From: an uncultured Odoribacter sp.
GTDB taxonomy: Bacteria > Bacteroidota > Bacteroidia > Bacteroidales > Marinifilaceae
DNA: 8,384 bases
Assembly (NCBI GenBank): GCA_905204385.1
Contig: CAJKZL010000114.1
Coordinates: forward strand, 1-8,384
Direction of reading: 5' to 3'
The notes beneath the pieces are model-generated. The model was not told where the DNA came from and did no database searches. It saw only the letters and a list, made by a program, of their open reading frames with translations. The position numbers and the translations under genes were made by a program. This document shows, piece by piece, positions 7,391-8,384 of the stretch. Position 1 is the first letter of the stretch. Every line of letters begins with the position of its first letter.

Positions 7391-7810
7391 AACCTTAAAT
7401 TTTAGTTCCTCAGTCGGAATGCTTTCCCTCCGGACTTTCGGATCGGGAAAACCTCCGAATCAAGTACGTTTTCGGTGCCAAAAAGTTGTTATCGGCCCCC
7501 TGTCCCCGCTATTCTTTCTTCCCTCACCCTCTTTACCGGAATCTTTCCCTAAAGCTTATCCCCCGGTCGCACTACGCAACGGAATCCGAAAGTTTTTCCA
7601 TTATTATTTAAAATCGTTCTAAACATGAAAATCCCCGAATAATCTTTCCATTTTGCTTGATAATCGTTAGAACAATCTGTACTTTTGAAACGTTTTTGCA
7701 GAAAATGATTCAAAAAAACGGATTTTTTAGTGCCCATACTATGTTGTAAAGCATAAAAGCGTGAATATCAAATATTTTTAAATAAATTATTAATAAACCA
7801 TTTTATAATC
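7391..7810. other. 420-base intergenic region between divergent transcription units
   Basis: The stretch separates the minus-strand membrane protein gene from mce on the plus strand. The left part (7391-7560) is GC-richer and holds no motif I can assign, apart from a short inverted repeat TTCGGA/TCCGAA around 7438-7460. The right part (about 7600-7810) is strongly AT-rich. It contains the mce promoter candidate, two copies of AATCGTT exactly 50 bases apart (7612-7618 and 7662-7668) and an A/T-rich untranslated leader. I see no RNA gene and no riboswitch core, including no cobalamin riboswitch, in it. Confidence 0.6.
7652..7687 (+). promoter_or_regulatory. Probable Bacteroides-type sigma-ABfr promoter for mce
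   Basis: TACTTTTG at 7680-7687 matches the Bacteroides -7 consensus TAnnTTTG exactly. Upstream, TTTG at 7652-7655 is a perfect -33 box at a rather long spacing of 24 bases, and CTTG at 7656-7659 is a near match at 20 bases. Transcription would start near 7694, leaving a leader of about 117 bases before the mce ATG. One copy of the AATCGTT repeat (7662-7668) sits between the two boxes, a plausible operator position. Confidence 0.55.
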
Positions 7811-8215
7811 ATGAAACCAACTCATATTGAACACATCGGTATTGCCGTTAAAAGTCTCGACGAAGCTATACCTTTTTACGAAAACGTATTAGGCCTGAAA
7901 TGTTACGCTATCGAGGAAGTGAAAGACCAGAAAGTAAAAACAGCTTTCTTTCAGGTGGGACAGACTAAGATCGAATTGCTCGAATCTACCGATCCCGAAG
8001 GCCCCATCGGCAAATTCGTGGAAAAAAACGGCGGCGGCATGCACCACATGGCATTCGCTGTCGAAGATGTTGCAACAGCTCTGAATGAAGCGGCTGAAGC
8101 CGGTTGTCAGTTGATCGACAAAGCCCCGCGTGCCGGTGCTGAAGGCTTACAGATCGGATTCCTGCATCCGAAATCAACCAACCGGGTATTGACCGAACTT
8201 TGCGGAAAAAAATAA
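7811..8215 (+). CDS. mce: Methylmalonyl-CoA epimerase
   Basis: The enzyme interconverts (R)- and (S)-methylmalonyl-CoA in the cytoplasm. It links the B12-dependent mutase, which makes the R form from succinyl-CoA, to the carboxylase or decarboxylase that uses the S form, on the route to propionate. The 134-residue length is normal for this VOC-superfamily protein, which has two beta-alpha-beta-beta-beta modules. By comparison with the Propionibacterium shermanii enzyme, the likely metal ligands are H8 (IEHIGIAV), E55 (TKIELLES, where that enzyme has Gln), H79 (GMHHMAF) and E129 (LTELCG). Other family marks are NVLGLKCY (25-32), GPIGKFVEKNGGG (64-76) and FLHPKSTNRVL (117-127). The start is preceded by an A/T-rich leader without a Shine-Dalgarno sequence, as usual in Bacteroidota. 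The probable carboxyltransferase gene follows 121 bases later on the same strand. Confidence 0.95.
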   Translation: MKPTHIEHIGIAVKSLDEAIPFYENVLGLKCYAIEEVKDQKVKTAFFQVGQTKIELLESTDPEGPIGKFVEKNGGGMHHMAFAVEDVATALNEAAEAGCQLIDKAPRAGAEGLQIGFLHPKSTNRVLTELCGKK

Positions 8216-8231
8216 ATCGATAGAAGATGAC

Positions 8232-8290
8232 AGTAAGATGTGAAAATGAAAAGGGCTGGATCATGCTGCTTCCATTTTCACATCTTTACT
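8232..8290 (+). repeat. Long stem-loop between mce and the downstream carboxylase gene
   Basis: AAGATGTGAAAATG (8235-8248) and CATTTTCACATCTT (8273-8286) are perfect 14-base complements around a 24-base loop. Three further pairs (8232-8234 with 8288-8290) extend the stem past a single bulged T at 8287. On the plus strand a T-rich tract (TACTTTTCGTTTTC) starts at the foot of the stem. It begins 17 bases after the mce stop and ends 47 bases before the next ATG. It could act as a partial terminator, a processing or stability element that separates mce from the carboxylase message, or a dispersed palindromic repeat. Confidence 0.75.
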
Positions 8291-8336
8291 TTTCGTTTTC
8301 TCAATCCTCAAATTTTTAAATTACTAATTAGAATTT

Positions 8337-8384
8337 ATGGCCACAAATCAAGATAAAGTCAAAGAATTGATTGACTTGCGAGTT
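8337..8384 (+). CDS. Acyl-CoA carboxylase/decarboxylase carboxyltransferase subunit (N-terminal 16 codons only)
   Basis: Only 16 codons are visible before the window ends (MATNQDKVKELIDLRV). The KVKELIDLR pattern resembles the N-terminus of biotin-dependent carboxyltransferases such as the methylmalonyl-CoA decarboxylase alpha subunit (MmdA) and the propionyl-CoA carboxylase beta subunit (PccB). The position directly after mce on the same strand strongly fits this, because these enzymes use the (S)-methylmalonyl-CoA that the epimerase produces. The start is the first ATG after an AT-rich gap. Which of the two enzymes it is cannot be decided from so short a piece. Confidence 0.65.
   Translation, partial: MATNQDKVKELIDLRV

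Noticed and set aside
7691..7726. A possible hairpin (CGTTTTT/AAAAACG) followed by six T in the mce leader, as an attenuator
   Set aside because: The stem is nearly all A-T, and the predicted transcript start near 7694 falls inside its left arm, so the RNA would probably not contain the full hairpin.
7549..7737. A 62-codon minus-strand frame in the intergenic region upstream of mce
   Set aside because: It runs through the predicted mce promoter, has no recognisable motif or start context, and is short enough to occur by chance in AT-rich DNA.
7688..7810. A cobalamin riboswitch before mce, considered because the pathway uses a B12 enzyme
   Set aside because: The leader is only about 117 bases, very AT-rich, and contains none of the conserved B12-box sequence.

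Overview
The window looks like a chromosomal housekeeping region of a Bacteroidota genome, most likely order Bacteroidales. The evidence is a GldF/GldG-type gliding-associated ABC exporter, a DnaN clamp next to a DnaQ-like exonuclease with an ExoX-type C-terminal tail, A/T-rich leaders without strong Shine-Dalgarno sequences, one exact match to the Bacteroides -7 promoter box (TAnnTTTG), and a methylmalonyl-CoA epimerase directly before what looks like an acyl-CoA carboxylase/decarboxylase gene. Genus cannot be fixed from the sequence alone. I see no phage, insertion sequence, CRISPR, tRNA or rRNA.

Layout. Bases 1-552 (+) hold the C-terminal part of an NhaC-type Na+/H+ antiporter. Its stop codon overlaps that of a convergent minus-strand gene (547-2943) encoding a single-chain GldF-GldG fusion. 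Still on the minus strand, and upstream in transcription, come a DEDDh 3'-5' exonuclease (3055-3834), a hairpin terminator (3879-3924), the beta sliding clamp dnaN (3987-5111), an unexplained perfect inverted repeat (5272-5298), a Xaa-Pro aminopeptidase (5378-6769), a strong terminator (6885-6941) and a small four-helix membrane protein of unknown function (6965-7390).

A 420-base gene-free stretch (7391-7810) separates this minus-strand block from a rightward unit. It carries a good promoter candidate (7652-7687) driving methylmalonyl-CoA epimerase (7811-8215). A large stem-loop (8232-8290) follows, then the first 16 codons of a probable carboxyltransferase subunit of methylmalonyl-CoA decarboxylase or propionyl-CoA carboxylase (8337 onward).

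How the genes fit together. The right-hand unit belongs to the succinate-propionate (methylmalonyl-CoA) pathway. DnaN and the exonuclease are both DNA replication or repair functions, but a terminator lies between them. The exonuclease and gldFG are separated by 111 bases with no evident terminator and may be co-transcribed. The aminopeptidase and the small membrane protein each look like single-gene units. No undescribed multi-gene system is evident. The most noteworthy items are the gldF-gldG fusion without an adjacent gldA, and the long hairpin inside the mce-carboxylase unit.
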